In this document: piece by piece, positions 6,356 to 7,740 of the stretch
Layout: every line of letters begins with the position of its first letter
How positions within the stretch are numbered: position 1 is the first letter of the stretch
Assembly: GCA_010029175.1 (NCBI GenBank)
Contig: RGNC01000092.1
Span: 1-7,740 of the forward strand
Length of the DNA: 7,740 bases
Source of the DNA: Synechococcaceae bacterium WB8_1B_136
Lineage (GTDB): Bacteria > Cyanobacteriota > Cyanobacteriia > PCC-6307 > Cyanobiaceae
Reading direction: 5' to 3'
Notes under the pieces: generated by a model
What the model was told of the DNA's origin: nothing
Seen by the model: the letters and a program-made list of their open reading frames with translations, nothing else
Database searches by the model: none
Program-made: the position numbers and the translations under genes

Positions 6356-6374
6356 GTTGGTGCTGCTGGGCTGA
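6343..6374 (+). repeat. 13-bp direct repeat across the hrcA stop codon
   Basis: GCTGCTGGGCTGA occurs at 6343-6355 and again at 6362-6374, a 19-base period. The first copy encodes the last hrcA residues and ends with its TGA; the second lies in the 32-bp gap to trpB. AGCCCAGC at 6405-6412, inside the trpB 3' end, is complementary to GCTGGGCT in both copies, so either copy could form the arm of a hairpin over the convergent junction. No T-run is present, so terminator function is only a possibility. Confidence 0.5.
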
Positions 6375-6387
6375 TCGCGGCGCCGGG

Positions 6388-7656
6388 CTAGCCCCCCATC
6401 TGCGAGCCCAGCTTCTCGGCCACGGTGTTCACGTCCTTGTCGCCGCGGCCGGAGAGGTTCAGCACCACCTCGGTGCCGGGGGCCAGGGTGGGGCAGAGCT
6501 TCTCCAGCCAGGCGAAGGCATGGGCCGTTTCCAGGGCGGGGATGATGCCCTCCAGACGGCAGAGCAGCTGCAGGGCATCGAGCGCCTCGGCATCAGTGAC
6601 GGCGCCGTATTCAGCCCGGCCGATGGTTTTCAGATAGCTGTGCTCGGGCCCCACGCCGGGGTAGTCGAGGCCGGCGCTGATGGAGTGGGCTTCCTGCACC
6701 TGGCCCTCCTCGTCCTGCAGCAGCAGGCTCATGGCGCCGTGCAGCACCCCCACTCGCCCTTCGGTGATCGTGGCGGCATGGCGCCCCGTGGCCACGCCAT
6801 CGCCGGCGGCCTCCACGCCGATCAGGCGCACGGCCGTGTCGGGCACAAAGGGATGGAACAGGCCCATGGCGTTGGAGCCGCCTCCCACGCAGGCCACCAG
6901 CACGTCGGGATTGCGGCCGAAGGCCTCGTGGCACTGGCGCTTGGTCTCCTCGCCGATCACGGCGTGGAAATCCCGCACCAGCATCGGGAAGGGATGCGGC
7001 CCGGCCACCGAACCGAGGATGTAGTGGGTGGTTTCCACATTGGTCACCCAGTCGCGGATCGCCTCACTGGTGGCGTCCTTGAGGGTGGCGGTGCCGGCGG
7101 TCACCGGTTGCACGGTGGCCCCCAGCAGGCGCATGCGGAACACGTTGAGGGCCTGGCGGCGCATGTCCTCGGCGCCCATGTACACCACGCACTCCAGGCC
7201 GAAGCGGGCACACACGGTGGCGGTGGCCACACCGTGCTGGCCGGCGCCGGTTTCGGCAATGATCCGCTTCTTGCCCATGCGCAGGGCCAACAGCGCCTGC
7301 CCCAGGGCGTTGTTGATCTTGTGGGCACCGGTGTGATTGAGGTCTTCCCGCTTCAGCCAGATGCGCGGCCCGCCCTCGGCGCGGCGGTAGTGCTCGCTGA
7401 GGCGCTCTGCCTCGTAAAGCGGATTGGGGCGACCCACATAGGTGCGCAGCAGGTGGTTGAGCCGATCGGTGAAGGCGGGATCCTTCCAGGCTTCGGCGGC
7501 AGCCTGTTCCAGCTCCGCCAGGGCGGGGATCAGGGTTTCGGGCACGTACTGGCCGCCGAACTGGCCGTAGCGGCCCAGGCCGTTGGGTCGGGCGCCGAGC
7601 TCCAGGGCAGCGGGGTTCACGCCGCTGGAGGGCACGGGGGGAACGGTGCTGGTCAC
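6388..7656 (-). CDS. trpB: Tryptophan synthase beta chain
   Basis: TrpB is the PLP enzyme that joins indole, delivered from the alpha chain, with L-serine to make tryptophan. The 422-residue protein shows the classic features: GRYGQFGGQYVPETLIPAL (28-46), LKREDLNHTGAHKINNALGQ (101-120) with the PLP lysine Lys113, ETGAGQHGVATAT (135-147) with the catalytic Glu135, the phosphate-binding GGGSNAMG (258-265), SISAGLDYPGVGPEHS (325-340) and LSGRGDKD (401-408). The first 25 or so residues are a variable extension common in cyanobacterial TrpB. The start is GTG at 7656; no ATG is available in frame before the conserved region, and a later GTG (residue 13) is a weaker alternative. It stands alone, with no trpA or other trp gene in view. 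It is convergent with hrcA and divergent from the next gene across 39 bp. Confidence 0.98.
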   Translation of the reverse strand: MTSTVPPVPSSGVNPAALELGARPNGLGRYGQFGGQYVPETLIPALAELEQAAAEAWKDPAFTDRLNHLLRTYVGRPNPLYEAERLSEHYRRAEGGPRIWLKREDLNHTGAHKINNALGQALLALRMGKKRIIAETGAGQHGVATATVCARFGLECVVYMGAEDMRRQALNVFRMRLLGATVQPVTAGTATLKDATSEAIRDWVTNVETTHYILGSVAGPHPFPMLVRDFHAVIGEETKRQCHEAFGRNPDVLVACVGGGSNAMGLFHPFVPDTAVRLIGVEAAGDGVATGRHAATITEGRVGVLHGAMSLLLQDEEGQVQEAHSISAGLDYPGVGPEHSYLKTIGRAEYGAVTDAEALDALQLLCRLEGIIPALETAHAFAWLEKLCPTLAPGTEVVLNLSGRGDKDVNTVAEKLGSQMGG

Positions 7657-7679
7657 CGGCGGCGGAGCAAGATCACTGC

Positions 7680-7685
7680 AGCGTA
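7680..7685 (-). promoter_or_regulatory. Candidate -10 box for trpB (TACGCT)
   Basis: TACGCT on the minus strand fits TANNNT and ends 23 bases before the GTG start, leaving a leader of about 16 bases. With only 39 bp between the divergent genes, its -35 region would fall inside the neighbouring gene's coding sequence. There is no room for a leader peptide or attenuator. Support is by position and pattern only. Confidence 0.2.
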
Positions 7686-7695
7686 AGAAGCGGCC

Positions 7696-7740
7696 ATGGC
7701 CAAGGGCGGCTGGCAGGAATTCAGCAGGCCGGAGAGCCTG
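7696..7740 (+). CDS. 5' fragment of a probable SUI1/YciH-family protein
   Basis: Fifteen codons are present before the right edge, reading MAKGGWQEFSRPESL. From memory, picocyanobacterial SUI1/YciH-like putative translation factors often start with a very similar short segment (lysine, glycine, W-x-E-F) and lie divergently next to trpB. Both the text and the position agree, but no SUI1 domain residue is included, so the name rests on recall and context. ATG at 7696 is the only sensible start; no strong Shine-Dalgarno sequence precedes it. Confidence 0.55.
   Translation, partial: MAKGGWQEFSRPESL

Noticed and set aside
6385..6394. Palindrome GGGCTAGCCC over the trpB stop codon
   Set aside because: It is too short to form a hairpin with a useful stem (3 bp with a 4-base loop) and has no T-run; not called a terminator by itself.

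Overview
The window looks like core chromosome of a GC-rich picocyanobacterium (Synechococcus/Cyanobium type). The evidence is the plant/cyanobacterial NDH-1 subunits NdhA and NdhI, a short (about 386-residue) citrate synthase, a cyanobacterial-type DUF3352 protein, and GC content that by eye is roughly two thirds. Gene density is very high. Every gap between genes is under 100 bp, and I see no IS element, CRISPR array, tRNA, rRNA, prophage or other sign of transfer. Species-level assignment is not possible from this.

Layout. Positions 1-4881 hold five genes on the minus strand. In transcription order they are a membrane-anchored DUF3352 protein, a SixA-type phosphohistidine phosphatase (its ATG overlaps the preceding TGA by one base), citrate synthase gltA, ndhA and the first 72 codons of ndhI, which runs off the left edge. 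An 83-bp divergent gap separates them from two plus-strand genes, a single-domain rhodanese (4965-5309) and the heat-shock repressor hrcA (5342-6355). hrcA converges on trpB (minus strand, 6388-7656, GTG start). A 39-bp divergent gap separates trpB from the first 15 codons of a plus-strand gene whose start resembles the SUI1/YciH-like protein found beside trpB in related genomes.

How the genes relate. The left block places a possible phosphorelay phosphatase and the carbon-entry enzyme of the TCA pathway upstream of quinone-site and iron-sulfur subunits of the thylakoid NDH-1 complex. This is plausibly one transcription unit with internal control points. hrcA is away from groESL and dnaK/grpE, and no CIRCE operator is visible in the window. 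trpB is a solitary tryptophan-pathway gene, as is common in cyanobacteria with dispersed trp genes.

No previously undescribed system was found. The items most worth a second look are small DNA structures in or next to gene junctions: a 10-bp inverted repeat at the end of sixA just before gltA, a perfect 13-bp dyad upstream of hrcA, and a tandem duplication plus inverted repeat where hrcA meets trpB.
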